DNA from: Herbaspirillum robiniae
GTDB lineage: Bacteria; Pseudomonadota; Gammaproteobacteria; Burkholderiales; Burkholderiaceae_D
Length of the DNA: 64,000 nt
NCBI RefSeq assembly: GCF_002213415.1
Contig: NZ_NJGU01000008.1
Span: forward strand, 1-64,000
Direction of reading: 5' to 3'
How positions within the stretch are numbered: the first letter of the stretch is position 1; every line of letters begins with the position of its first letter. The translations under genes and the position numbers were made by a program. Below, in pieces: positions 27,136 to 36,475 of the stretch. The notes beneath the pieces were generated by a model, which ran no database searches, was not told the DNA's origin, and was given only the letters and a program-made list of their open reading frames with translations.

Positions 27136-29004
27136 TCAGGCAGCCAGCTGCTTCTCCAGCTTGCCCTTCACGCCAACCAGCTCGGCCGGCAGCTTGTGGG
27201 CCAGCTTGTCGAACAGCTCGGCGTGCAGTTCCAGCTCCTGCTTCCATGCGGCCTTGTCGATGGAAGTGATGGTGGCGAACTGCTCGGCGGTGAAGTCGAT
27301 GCCTTCCCACTGCAGGTCGGCGAAGCGCGGGGTGACGCCGAACAGGTGCTCGACGCCGCCGGTCTTCACGCCTTGCGGGTCTTCGATGCGGTCCAGCATC
27401 CACTTCAGCACGCGCATGTTGTCGCCGAAGCCCGGCCAGACGAACTTGCCGTTCTCGTCGGTGCGGAACCAGTTCACGCAGTAGATCTTGGGCAGCTCGG
27501 CCGGCGAGGCGGCGATCTTCTTGCCGATGTCCAGCCAGTGCTGGAAGTACTCGCTCATGTTGTAGCCGGCGAACGGCAGCATCGCGAACGGGTCGCGGCG
27601 CACCACGCCCTGCTGGCCGACGGCCGCGGCGGTGGTTTCCGAACCCATGGTCGCGGCCATGTAGACGCCTTCGACCCAGTTGCGGGCTTCGGTCACCAGC
27701 GGCACGGTGGTCGAGCGACGGCCGCCGAAGATGAAGGCCGAGATCGGCACGCCGGCCGGATCGTCCCAGGCCGGGTCGATCACCGGGTTCTGGGTGGCGG
27801 CGACGGTGAAGCGCGCGTTCGGGTGCGCGGCCTTGCGGCCGGTTTCCTTGCCGATTTCCGGCGTCCAGTCCTTGCCCTGCCAGTCGATCAGGTGGGCCGG
27901 GGCTTCCTTGGTCATGCCTTCCCACCAGACGTCGCCGTCGTCGGTCAGCGCGACGTTGGTGAAGATGGTGTTGGCCGAGACCGAGGCCATGCAGTTGTAG
28001 TTGCTCTTCTCGTTGGTGCCCGGCGCCACGCCGAAGTAGCCGGCTTCCGGGTTGATCGCGTACAGGCGGCCGTCGGCGCCCGGCTTGATCCAGGCGATGT
28101 CGTCGCCGATGGTGGTGACCTTCCAGCCGCCGAAGGCCTTGGGCGGGATCAGCATGGCGAAGTTGGTCTTGCCGCAGGCCGACGGGAAGGCCGCCGCGAC
28201 GTAGTGCTTCTTGCCTTCAGGAGACTCCACGCCGAGGATCAGCATGTGCTCGGCCAGCCAGCCCTGGGCGCGGCCCATGGTGGAGGCGATGCGCAGCGCG
28301 AAGCACTTCTTGCCCAGCAGCGCGTTGCCGCCGTAGCCGGAACCATAGGACCAGATTTCGCGGGTTTCGGGGTAATGCACGATGTACTTGGTGGCGTTGC
28401 ACGGCCATGCCACGTCTTTCTGGCCGGCGGCCAGCGGCGCGCCCACGGTATGCACGCAGGGCACGAACTCGCCGTCGGCGCCCAGCACGTCATACACGGC
28501 GCGGCCCATGCGGGTCATGATGCGCATGTTGACGGCCACGTACGGCGAGTCGGACAGCTCGACGCCGATGTGGGCGATCGGCGAACCCAGCGGGCCCATC
28601 GAGAACGGCACCACGTACAGCGTGCGGCCGGCCATGGAGCCGTCGAACAGGCCGTTCAGGGTCTGGCGCATTTCGGCCGGGTCGGTCCAGTTGTTGGTCG
28701 GGCCGGCGTCTTCCTTGTTGGGGGTGCAGATGAAGGTGCGGTCTTCGACACGCGCCACGTCGGACGGGTCGGAGCAGGCCAGGTAGCTGTTCGGGCGCTT
28801 TTCCTGGTTCAGCTTCTTCATGGTGCCGGCGGCGACCATTTCGCCGCACAGGCGGTCGTATTCCTCCTGGGAACCGTCGCACCAGTAAATGCGAGCCGGC
28901 TTGGTCAGCGCGGCGATCTCGGCGACCCAGTTGATCAGTTTCTGGTGTTTGACGTAAGCGGGAGCGTTCACTGCGGGAACACCGGCCATGAGGGGTTGGT
29001 TCAT
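27136..29004 (-). CDS. pckG: phosphoenolpyruvate carboxykinase (GTP)
   Basis: Catalyses oxaloacetate + GTP to phosphoenolpyruvate + GDP + CO2, the entry step of gluconeogenesis during growth on organic acids. The 622-residue product has the kinase-1a loop [12 protein letters not shown] (near residue 278-289), with the reactive Cys typical of the GTP-dependent family, and the metal/substrate region [17 protein letters not shown] (near 222-238). The start at 29004 has GGAGG eight bases upstream; an ATG seven codons earlier lacks this. A TACAAT -10-like element lies at 29227-29232, implying a leader of about 215 bases. Confidence 0.97.
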   Translation of the reverse strand: MNQPLMAGVPAVNAPAYVKHQKLINWVAEIAALTKPARIYWCDGSQEEYDRLCGEMVAAGTMKKLNQEKRPNSYLACSDPSDVARVEDRTFICTPNKEDAGPTNNWTDPAEMRQTLNGLFDGSMAGRTLYVVPFSMGPLGSPIAHIGVELSDSPYVAVNMRIMTRMGRAVYDVLGADGEFVPCVHTVGAPLAAGQKDVAWPCNATKYIVHYPETREIWSYGSGYGGNALLGKKCFALRIASTMGRAQGWLAEHMLILGVESPEGKKHYVAAAFPSACGKTNFAMLIPPKAFGGWKVTTIGDDIAWIKPGADGRLYAINPEAGYFGVAPGTNEKSNYNCMASVSANTIFTNVALTDDGDVWWEGMTKEAPAHLIDWQGKDWTPEIGKETGRKAAHPNARFTVAATQNPVIDPAWDDPAGVPISAFIFGGRRSTTVPLVTEARNWVEGVYMAATMGSETTAAAVGQQGVVRRDPFAMLPFAGYNMSEYFQHWLDIGKKIAASPAELPKIYCVNWFRTDENGKFVWPGFGDNMRVLKWMLDRIEDPQGVKTGGVEHLFGVTPRFADLQWEGIDFTAEQFATITSIDKAAWKQELELHAELFDKLAHKLPAELVGVKGKLEKQLAA

Positions 29005-29403
29005 AAGTACTACCTCCAATGCCACAAAGTTAATGAATTCGTCTTGGCACGGCAGGATCGTCGTTGCTTGAAACCGGCGGGGCGGAAATCACGCCAGCCA
29101 GCGATACGGCGGTCTTGTCGACGGCGACCGCCATCCTCGGGATACCGGTCGCTGGGCCCGCAACCGTGGGTTGGCGCGGGGCTTGGCTCACTCTTCGACA
29201 GTGAAAAGTGCAAAAAGGTGGCAGGGATTGTACCCCGTAAAAAAAGAATTTACTGAAATTTGTAGCGAGAAATACCCGAGTTATGTAGTAAGTAATTACA
29301 AATTAAAAAAAATCTGTTTTTTCATTACTCAGGCGCATAACACGAATTTCCGTAGAATCCGCATAAATACTGGATTTGCGCGGGATTGCGGGCACATTGC
29401 CAT
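29005..29403. other. 399-base intergenic region upstream of pckG
   Basis: Besides the pckG ribosome site, the region holds a minus-strand TACAAT (29227-29232) without a good -35 and a strongly AT-rich block (about 29230-29340) with long A and T runs. No small gene or terminator for the upstream LysR gene is apparent. Confidence 0.4.
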
Positions 29404-30294
29404 TCACGTTGTGAATATCTCTTTCAAAAAATCAACAAAAACTTTCACCTTGGCCGTCTCGCGACGCCCGGATTGGTAGAGCGCGTAGATATCCGGGCCG
29501 CTCGCCTGCCAATCTTCCAGGACGGGAACCAGCTCGCCATTTCGCAGGGCCGGCACCAGCGACACCGACATCTGCTGGATGATGCCGCAGCCGGCCTTGG
29601 CGGCGGCGATCACGGACTCGACATGATCCATCTGCACCAGCCCCCGCGGAATATGCGAGCCAAGCTCGCCGTCGCGGGTGAATTTCCAGGGCCTGACCAT
29701 GCGCGTGCGCGGGTTCAGGAAACCCAGGCAGGCAAACTGGTCCAGCGACTCGGGCGACGCCGGCCAGCCGTTTTGCTGCAGGAAAGCGGGCGCGGCGCAG
29801 CAGACATAGCGGGTCGACATCAGCTTGCGCGCCACCAGCCCGGAGTCCGGCAGCTCCCCGATGCGCACCAGCACGTCCACGCCCTCTTCCACCATATCGA
29901 TCATGCGGTCGCCCACGGTGATGCGCAGTTCGAGTTCGGGATAACGCTGCATGAAGCGCGGCAAGGCCGGCGCCACGTACTGGCGGCTGATCACGCTGGG
30001 CAGGTCGACCCGCAGCACGCCGGCCGGGGTGGCGCCGGCGTCGCGCAGGCCGGCTTCGAGCTCGCCCATGTCGGCCAGCAGGCGCAGGGCCTGGGCGTGG
30101 CAATGGCGCCCCTCTTCGGTGAGCGACATGCTGCGGGTGGTGCGGTTGATCAGGCGCACCTTGAAATGCGCCTCCAGCGCGGCGACGTGGTTGGTGACCG
30201 ATGAGGTCGACATCGAGAGTTTCTCCGCCGCGCGGCTGAAGGCGCCGGCTTCGACCACCGCACAAAACACCCTGAGCATGTCCAGCCTGTCCAT
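29404..30294 (-). CDS. LysR-family transcriptional regulator
   Basis: A 296-residue LysR-type regulator: winged helix-turn-helix at residues 1-60 (MDRLDMLRVFCAVVEAGAFS, then AAEKLSMSTSSVTNHVAALE) and a periplasmic-binding-like effector domain (about 88-290). The sequence style (INRTTRSMSLTEEG, then VRIGELPDSGLVARKL) belongs to the large CrgA/DsdC-like clade. It is divergent from a quinone-oxidoreductase gene with 186 bases between the start codons, so it probably controls that gene. Confidence 0.9.
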   Translation of the reverse strand: MDRLDMLRVFCAVVEAGAFSRAAEKLSMSTSSVTNHVAALEAHFKVRLINRTTRSMSLTEEGRHCHAQALRLLADMGELEAGLRDAGATPAGVLRVDLPSVISRQYVAPALPRFMQRYPELELRITVGDRMIDMVEEGVDVLVRIGELPDSGLVARKLMSTRYVCCAAPAFLQQNGWPASPESLDQFACLGFLNPRTRMVRPWKFTRDGELGSHIPRGLVQMDHVESVIAAAKAGCGIIQQMSVSLVPALRNGELVPVLEDWQASGPDIYALYQSGRRETAKVKVFVDFLKEIFTT

Positions 30295-30480
30295 CGCGAC
30301 CTCCCTGTTGTTGTGGTTCGATTCTAGGCCAAGTCGGCGCCGGGATTATCCGGTTCCGCGCAATTCTGATTTCTCCGGCGCCCCGTTTTTCGGCCGCGCC
30401 CGGCTGCCTACACTGCCCTGCATCGACCGCACGGCAAGGCTGCCGGCGGCGAAACCCCATCCAACCGCAAGGAGAACGCC

Positions 30481-31491
30481 ATGACCGTCCATACCAACAA
30501 CACCATGCAAGCCGCCGTGCTCGAACGCTTCGGCGCCCCGCTCGCCCTGGCCGACGTCGAGATCCCGGCGCTGCGCCCCGGCCAGGCGCTGGTGCGCATT
30601 GCCGCCAGCGGCGTCAATCCGCTCGACACCAAGATCCAGGCCGGCAACGCCGCCCACGCCCAGGCCAGGCTTCCGGCCATCCTCGGCATCGACCTGGCCG
30701 GCACGGTAGAGGCCGTGGCGCCCGGCGAGACCCGTTTCCAGCCCGGCGACGAGGTCTACGGCATGACCGGCGGCGTGGGCGGCGTGCAGGGCTCGCTGGC
30801 CCAGTTCGCCGCGGTCGACGCCGACCTGCTGGCCATCAAGCCGCGCGGGCTGGACATGCGCCAGGCTGCCGCGCTGCCACTGATCTTCATTACCGCCTGG
30901 GAAGGCCTGGTCGACCGCGCCCGCGTGCACGCCGGCCAGAAGGTGCTGGTGCATGGCGGCGCCGGCGGCGTCGGCCATATCGCCATCCAGATCGCCCGCG
31001 CCTTCGGCGCCGAGGTGTACGCCACCGGCAGCGCCGGGCAAAAAGGGATCATCGAAAGCCTGGGCGCCGTCGCCATCGACTACCGCAGCGAGAGCGTGGA
31101 CGACTATGTGGCCCGCCACACCGGCGGCGAAGGCTTCGACATCGTCTACGACACCGTCGGCGGCGCCACGCTGGACGCCTCCTTCGCCGCCGCCCGCCGT
31201 TATCACGGCCACGTGGTCAGCTGCTTGGGCTGGGGCGCGCACAAGCTGGCGCCGCTGTCGTTCCGCGCCGCCACCTACTCGGGCGTATTCACGCTGCTGC
31301 CGCTGCTGTCGGGACGCGAGCGCGCCCACCATGGCCAGATCATGCAAGAAGCAACGCGCCTGGCCGACGCCGGCGCCCTGCGCGTGCTGATGGATGAGCG
31401 CCGCTTCGCCTTGCACCAGGCCAACGAGGCGCAGGCCATCGTCGCCGCCGGCCAGGCGCGCGGCAAGCTGGTGGTCGACGTGGCCGGCTGA
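30481..31491 (+). CDS. zinc-independent medium-chain dehydrogenase/quinone oxidoreductase
   Basis: A 336-residue MDR-superfamily enzyme. The N-terminal GroES-like domain (about 10-120) lacks the catalytic zinc ligands; the NADPH-binding Rossmann domain has VLVHGGAGGVGHIAIQIARA (near 155-174). This is the pattern of NADPH:quinone oxidoreductases. The ATG at 30481 follows AAGGAGAACGCC, a strong ribosome site. The divergent LysR gene is its likely regulator. The next gene, a D-2-hydroxyacid dehydrogenase, follows after 108 bases on the same strand. Confidence 0.88.
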   Translation: MTVHTNNTMQAAVLERFGAPLALADVEIPALRPGQALVRIAASGVNPLDTKIQAGNAAHAQARLPAILGIDLAGTVEAVAPGETRFQPGDEVYGMTGGVGGVQGSLAQFAAVDADLLAIKPRGLDMRQAAALPLIFITAWEGLVDRARVHAGQKVLVHGGAGGVGHIAIQIARAFGAEVYATGSAGQKGIIESLGAVAIDYRSESVDDYVARHTGGEGFDIVYDTVGGATLDASFAAARRYHGHVVSCLGWGAHKLAPLSFRAATYSGVFTLLPLLSGRERAHHGQIMQEATRLADAGALRVLMDERRFALHQANEAQAIVAAGQARGKLVVDVAG

Positions 31492-31599
31492 GCCGCCGGG
31501 CCGAGCCGAAAGGCGGCAATCGCTTTATGATGACGTCCGGGCGCCTTCATCCACCTTCGCAAGGCGCAGCTCAACCAAGGCCAAGCCACGGAGACCATC

Positions 31600-32586
31600 A
31601 TGAAAATTGCCATCCTCGACGATTACCAGGACGCGGTGCGCCACCTCGACTGCTTCCGCATGCTCGACGGCCACGACGTCAAGGTGTTCAGCAACACCGT
31701 GCGCGGCGTGGGCCAGCTGGCCGCGCGCCTGGCGCCGTTCGACGCGCTGGTGCTGATCCGCGAGCGCAGCTCGCTGAACAAGGCACTGCTGGAAAAACTG
31801 CCGCTGCTCAAGCTGATCTCCCAGACCGGCAAGGTCAGCGGCCACATCGACGTGGCCGCCGCCAGCGAACGCGGCATCGCCATCGTCGAGGGCGTGGGCG
31901 ACCCGACCGCGCCGGCCGAGCTGACCTGGGCGCTGATCATGGCGGCCATGCGCCGCGTGCCGCAGTATTGTGAAGCGCTGCGCGCCGGCGCCTGGCAACA
32001 GGTCTCGGCCACGCCGCACCACAACGTCATCGGCAGCGCGCTGAAGGGCCGCACGCTGGGCGTCTGGGGCTACGGCAAGATCGGCAGGATGGTGGCCGGC
32101 TACGGTCGCGCCTTCGGCATGAAAGTGGTGGTGTGGGGACGCGACGCCAGCCGCGAGCAGGCGACCAAGGACGGCTATGAGGCCGCATCGGACAAGGAAG
32201 ATTTCTTCAGCCGCGCCGACGTGCTGACGCTGCACCTGCGCCTGAACGACGCCACCCGCGCCATCGTCAAGGCGTCCGACCTGGCCCTGATGAAGCCGAC
32301 CGCCTGCTTCGTCAATACCAGCCGCGCCGAACTGGTCGAGGAAGGCGCGCTGGAATCCGCGCTGCAACAGGGCAAACCCGGCCTGGCCGCGCTCGACGTG
32401 TACGAGCGCGAACCGCTGCCGGTCGACTCGCCGCTGCTGAAGATGGATAACGTGGTGGCCGCGCCGCACCTGGGCTATGTGGAAAAGGACGGCTACGAGC
32501 TGTATTTCCGCGCCGCCTTCCAGAACATCCTCGACTACGCCGCCGGCGCGCCCAAGAACGTGCTCAATCCAGAGGTTCTGAAGTAA
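31600..32586 (+). CDS. D-2-hydroxyacid dehydrogenase family protein
   Basis: A 328-residue NAD-dependent dehydrogenase of the phosphoglycerate-dehydrogenase-like family. It has LGVWGYGKIGRMVAGYGRAFGM with the GXGXXG-type NAD loop (near residue 150-170), catalytic Arg in NTSRAEL (near 238), Glu in the DVYEREPLP region (near 267-275) and His in APHLGYVEK (near 288-296). The substrate is not evident. A ribosome site (ACGGAG) precedes the ATG. Its 3' end overlaps the convergent gene by 23 bases. Confidence 0.9.
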   Translation: MKIAILDDYQDAVRHLDCFRMLDGHDVKVFSNTVRGVGQLAARLAPFDALVLIRERSSLNKALLEKLPLLKLISQTGKVSGHIDVAAASERGIAIVEGVGDPTAPAELTWALIMAAMRRVPQYCEALRAGAWQQVSATPHHNVIGSALKGRTLGVWGYGKIGRMVAGYGRAFGMKVVVWGRDASREQATKDGYEAASDKEDFFSRADVLTLHLRLNDATRAIVKASDLALMKPTACFVNTSRAELVEEGALESALQQGKPGLAALDVYEREPLPVDSPLLKMDNVVAAPHLGYVEKDGYELYFRAAFQNILDYAAGAPKNVLNPEVLK

Positions 32587-33328
32587 AGCGGTGAACGGTG
32601 CGCACCGGCGGGTTGTACTGCAAGAGCGGCGACTTGCCGGACGCCTTCCACAGATGCCGCCAGCCCGGCGGCCACGGCAGCGGCGGACCTGAGTATTCGG
32701 GCACGTTGCGCCGGATCGGGATCACCGGCAGATGCTCCGGCATCTTGCCGTTGTAGTGCCAGCCCAGGCTGTAGGCATAGTCGGGCAACAACGTGGCGCA
32801 CACCAGCTCGAACCAGTTGGCGTGCTCCTCATCCTCGCCCAGGGCCTGCGCCAGGCCCTGCGGATCGAACTGCGCCAGCAGCCGCGCCAGCTCCTGGGGC
32901 GACGCGCCCGGCGTATCGCCCCAGCCCATCACCGGATTGAAGTTGTAGTCGGCCCCCGAGCCATACCAGCCCTCGCGCCAGGGCCGCTCTATCCATTGCC
33001 GCGCGCCGGCGAACAGGTGCCAGCGCCAGTGCAGGCCGGAAGGCTTGGGCCAGGTGTAAAGGTAGAGCCGCTGGTAGCCCGCGCGGTGCAGCTCGCGCAC
33101 CATCGCCATCAGCCGCGCGTGCGGCATGCGGTCCGGCGGCGCGCGGCGGAACTTGATGGGCGTGCCGTCGGCGTGCTGCACTTCGTCGGACGACAGGTTC
33201 AGGTCCAGCGTGCGCACTTCGCTGCCGAAGCGCGCAGAAATCCATCCCGTCATCAGATTGACGAGCACGATCACGCCATAGCCGCGATGGCGGTGGAAGA
33301 TGACGGTGCCGGGTGCCAGTGGTTTCAT
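32564..33328 (-). CDS. uncharacterised protein with N-terminal KOW/CarD-like beta domain
   Basis: A 254-residue protein I do not recognise by name. Residues 1-55 (GTVIFHRHRGYGVIVLVNLM, then GWISARFGSEVRTLDL) look like a small beta-barrel similar to CarD or DUF3553 domains that precede or contact RNA polymerase or helicases. The rest contains a conserved-looking Trp/Tyr-rich block (YLYTWPKPSGLHWRWHLFAG, near 95-115; WYGSGADYNFNPVMGWGD, near 128-145). No signal peptide or membrane segment. TATAAT (33338-33343) sits nine bases before the ATG with no ribosome site, suggesting a leaderless mRNA. The 3' ends overlap the preceding dehydrogenase by 23 bases. Confidence 0.7.
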   Translation of the reverse strand: MKPLAPGTVIFHRHRGYGVIVLVNLMTGWISARFGSEVRTLDLNLSSDEVQHADGTPIKFRRAPPDRMPHARLMAMVRELHRAGYQRLYLYTWPKPSGLHWRWHLFAGARQWIERPWREGWYGSGADYNFNPVMGWGDTPGASPQELARLLAQFDPQGLAQALGEDEEHANWFELVCATLLPDYAYSLGWHYNGKMPEHLPVIPIRRNVPEYSGPPLPWPPGWRHLWKASGKSPLLQYNPPVRTVHRFTSEPLD

Positions 33329-33782
33329 ATCCGGTTCATTATAAGACTCATCGCAAAAAGAGATTCCGGGCGTGCCAACGCCGGAAAAAATCCCGCCAAT
33401 CGGATGGCGGATTGCCACAATCCGCCATCATTCCTGTCCGCGTGAAAAGCCGCATCTGGTCTGACCGGCCTTACCTGTTTCCACGTCGCATCATTCAAAA
33501 AATCTCATGTAAAGAACTGTGGTGCGAACGCCGAATTTCAAGCTTTTCATCACGCGATAACCGGCGCCCTTGGCTACAATCCGCGGCGCGGCAAAAACAC
33601 TATAAAAAATTTGCCGAAAGGGGGAGGCGCGCGGCGCTCGCTACGTCGCAGGCATGACCGGCGATTGGCACGCAATTTGCAATTCCCTCTTTTGCAAAAC
33701 ACAAAAAAACAAACAACAGATGTCGGAAGATCCAACATCGCAGTTCGTTGGTCTTGCGGCACTACCAGAGGGTAACAACAAC
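33329..33782. other. 454-base control region upstream of the Cache-CheW gene
   Basis: The region contains the -10 of the divergent gene at its left end and a perfect sigma54 element at 33666-33681. Between them it is AT-rich (about 33480-33620), with space for an enhancer-binding protein and IHF, though I cannot name a specific enhancer site. An in-frame upstream extension of the Cache-CheW frame starting at 33654 is excluded because it precedes the sigma54 start site. Confidence 0.5.
33666..33681 (+). promoter_or_regulatory. sigma54 (RpoN) promoter, perfect -24/-12 consensus
   Basis: TGGCACGCAATTTGCA matches the full sigma54 consensus (TGGCACG-N4-TTGCA), with GG at -24 and GC at -12 at the exact spacing, preceded by T. 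The start site would be near 33692, leaving a 91-base leader to the ATG at 33783, which has its own GAGGG ribosome site. Sigma54 promoters need an ATP-driven activator such as NtrC or FleQ-type proteins. Confidence 0.8.
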
Positions 33783-36374
33783 ATGCCACACGCCACGACC
33801 ATACAGACCGAAACCTTTTTGCCGTACATGCGCGACGTCGCCAAATGCGAACAGTCGCTCCAGGAACTGAACCTCATGTGGCGCGTCATCGAAGCCTCGG
33901 CCAAGATGAACTGCCCCGCCGAAGCCAAGACCATCCTGCCCACCATGGCCGCCACCCGCTCCGGCTTCTCCCGGCTGGAACGCGAACTGGTGAGCAGCCT
34001 GGTGGAAGAAAAAGTGCGCAACGTGCTGGCCGAGATCGGCACCAAGGCGCAATACGTGATCGACATCGTGGTGCGCAACCTGTTCGAGCGCACCGCCGAC
34101 GTCGGCTTTCTGGCCACCGACCGCGAGCTGTGCAATTTCGTCGCCGGCGTCACCGACTCGGCCGATGCGGCGCGCTATCGCCTGCGCGAATACCGCAACA
34201 AGTACACCGTCTACGACGAGATCATCCTGCTCGATACCGAAGGCAACGTGCTGGTGCAGATCGATCCGTCCACGCCGCTGGAACACAGCGCCGATGCGCT
34301 GATCCGGCAGACGCTGGAGTCCGAGACCTATGTCGAGACCTTCCGCGCCACCGACCTGCGCCCGGGCAAGGACCGTGCACTGATCTACTCTCGCCGCATG
34401 CATCATCCCCAAACTGGTGCGGTGATCGGCGTGCTGTGCCTGTGCTTCCACTTCGAAGAAGAGATGGCCGGCATCTTCGCCGCCCATCGCGATCCCGAGG
34501 CGCGCGCCAACATGCTGCTGCTGGATGGCGACAACCGCGTCATCTCCAGCGCCGACGACCTGTGGATCCCGCCCGGCACCGTGGTGCCGGTCAACACCGG
34601 CGGCCAGCCGCAGCTGATGATGTTCTGCGGGCGCGAATACCTGGTGCGCACCTTCGCCTCCGAGGGCTACCAGGGTTATCCGGGGCCGGTGGGTTGGCAG
34701 GGCCAGGTGATGATCCCGGTCGAGGTCGCCTTCTCCGGCATCGTCAGCGACGTGCTGTCGCGCCTGTCGCCCGAGCTGGCCGAAGGCCTGCTGTCGCACG
34801 CGCATTCTTTCTGCCCGCCGCTCTACGAGATCATGACCGCCGCCAAGACCATCCAGCGCATCGTCTGGAACGGCCAGGTGATGACCGCCGGCCAGCGCGG
34901 CGAGATGCTCAAGCTCAAAACCATCCTCGACCAGATCAGCGAGACCGGCAACCGCAGCAACGAGCTGTTCGCCCAATCCATTCACGATCTCTACCAGACG
35001 GTGCTGGCGTCCAGCATGCGCGACGCCGAGTTCAGCACCGGCCTGCTGGTCGACCTGCTGGACCGCAACCTGTACGAGCGCTCCGACGACTGCCGCTGGT
35101 GGGCGCTGACGCCCGAGCTGCGCGCCACGCTGGCGCAGGCCGAGATCGGCGACGCCGAGGCCGCCAAGCTGGGCGAGATCCTGGCCTACATCAACGGCCT
35201 CTACACGGTCTACACGCGCCTGTTCATCTACGACCGCCATGGCCGCATCGTCGCCAGCACCGGCGACGGCCTGGACGGCGTGCTCGGCAGCAGCATCGAC
35301 GCGGCGACGCTGGAGCAGGTCATGTCGCTGCGCAGCCAGCAGCACTACCACGTCAGCAGCTTCGCGCCGAGCCCGCTGTACGGCGATCGCGACACCTACA
35401 TCTACCATGCCGCCATCCGCGCCCTGGACAATGACGGCGAGGTGGTCGGCGGCATCGGCATCGTGTTCGACTCCGAACCGGAGCTGCGCAACATGCTGCG
35501 CGCGGGCCTGGCCGGCAAGGACAAGATGAGCGCGTTCTACGTCGACCGCGCCGGCCGCATCCTCTCCGGCACCGACGACAGCCGCCCGGTGGGCGCGACG
35601 CTGGAGATCGACCCGGCGCTGCTGCAGGTGGCCAACGGCGAAGCGCGCTCGGGCGTCATCGTGCACGACGGCCAGTACGCCATCGTCGCCGCCAGCGCCT
35701 CCAACGGCTATCGCGAATTCAAGGTCAGCGACGGCTACAAGGAAGACGTGATCGCGGTGGTGTTCCAGTGCTTCGGCGCGGTCAACGAAGGCAGCCTGCA
35801 AAACACTGGCGGCGAGTTCCTGCTGGAAAGCGAGGCGGCGTCCTCGGAGGACCTGGAATACGCCACCTTCTTCTCCGACCAGAACCTGTTCGCCATCTCG
35901 GCGGCCAGCGTGATGGAGGCGGTGCCGTATTCGTCCGTGCTGCCGACCTCGATGGGCAGCCGCGCCGAGCAGGTCGGCGTGCTCGGCCTGAACCGCGACG
36001 ACCAGCACAAGGAGTTCATCTGGGTGTTCGACCTCGGCCACCTGATCCGCGGCACCCGCTCGGCGGCCACCAGCAGCAGCCAGGTGATGATCGTGCGCCA
36101 CGGCGCGCACACCATCGGGCTGCTGGTCGACGAGCTGCATGCGGTGCCGCAGTTCAGCCCCGCGCAGATCATCCACACGCCCTTTGCGATGCAGGGCGAG
36201 TCGATGCTGGTGACGCAGGTGATCAAGGCCAACGGCGGCAAGCTGCTGATCCAGGCCATCGAGGTGGAGCGCCTGTTCGCCTACGTGGTCGACGGCACCA
36301 TTCCGCTGCCGCCGCCGGCGCCCGAACTGGTGGCCGCGGCGCAGGCGCAGGAGCGCGAACTGATGGCGGCGTGA
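33783..36374 (+). CDS. soluble double-Cache sensor with C-terminal CheW domain
   Basis: An 863-residue protein. It has two similar sensor modules: the first begins with RNLFERTADVGFLATD (near residue 98) and continues through YTVYDEIILLDTEGNVLVQID; the second begins with DRNLYERSDDCRWWALT (near 424) and continues through YTVYTRLFIYDRHGRIVAST up to about 655. Both look like Cache-type ligand domains, and the repeat suggests internal duplication. Residues about 685-850 form a CheW domain (FSDQNLFAISAASVMEAVPY, then VIKANGGKLLIQAIEVERL), which binds CheA. I see no transmembrane helix or signal peptide, unusual for Cache domains. The start is placed at 33783 because of GAGGG; ATG 33720 is possible. 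Cytoplasmic input into a chemotaxis array is the likely role. Confidence 0.8.
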   Translation: MPHATTIQTETFLPYMRDVAKCEQSLQELNLMWRVIEASAKMNCPAEAKTILPTMAATRSGFSRLERELVSSLVEEKVRNVLAEIGTKAQYVIDIVVRNLFERTADVGFLATDRELCNFVAGVTDSADAARYRLREYRNKYTVYDEIILLDTEGNVLVQIDPSTPLEHSADALIRQTLESETYVETFRATDLRPGKDRALIYSRRMHHPQTGAVIGVLCLCFHFEEEMAGIFAAHRDPEARANMLLLDGDNRVISSADDLWIPPGTVVPVNTGGQPQLMMFCGREYLVRTFASEGYQGYPGPVGWQGQVMIPVEVAFSGIVSDVLSRLSPELAEGLLSHAHSFCPPLYEIMTAAKTIQRIVWNGQVMTAGQRGEMLKLKTILDQISETGNRSNELFAQSIHDLYQTVLASSMRDAEFSTGLLVDLLDRNLYERSDDCRWWALTPELRATLAQAEIGDAEAAKLGEILAYINGLYTVYTRLFIYDRHGRIVASTGDGLDGVLGSSIDAATLEQVMSLRSQQHYHVSSFAPSPLYGDRDTYIYHAAIRALDNDGEVVGGIGIVFDSEPELRNMLRAGLAGKDKMSAFYVDRAGRILSGTDDSRPVGATLEIDPALLQVANGEARSGVIVHDGQYAIVAASASNGYREFKVSDGYKEDVIAVVFQCFGAVNEGSLQNTGGEFLLESEAASSEDLEYATFFSDQNLFAISAASVMEAVPYSSVLPTSMGSRAEQVGVLGLNRDDQHKEFIWVFDLGHLIRGTRSAATSSSQVMIVRHGAHTIGLLVDELHAVPQFSPAQIIHTPFAMQGESMLVTQVIKANGGKLLIQAIEVERLFAYVVDGTIPLPPPAPELVAAAQAQERELMAA

Positions 36375-36475
36375 GCGACGCAGGTGCGCCCGGCATGGCC
36401 CGCCGGGGCGTGAAAGCAGGCGTCGTCCGTGTAAGATAGCGGACGGCGCTTTTTTCACTTCTTGATAGGACAACC

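Noticed and set aside
33762..36473. 903-codon frame on the minus strand opposite the Cache-CheW gene
   Set aside because: Composition is the mirror of the real gene's codon bias; it would start inside the asparaginase control region and has no motif.
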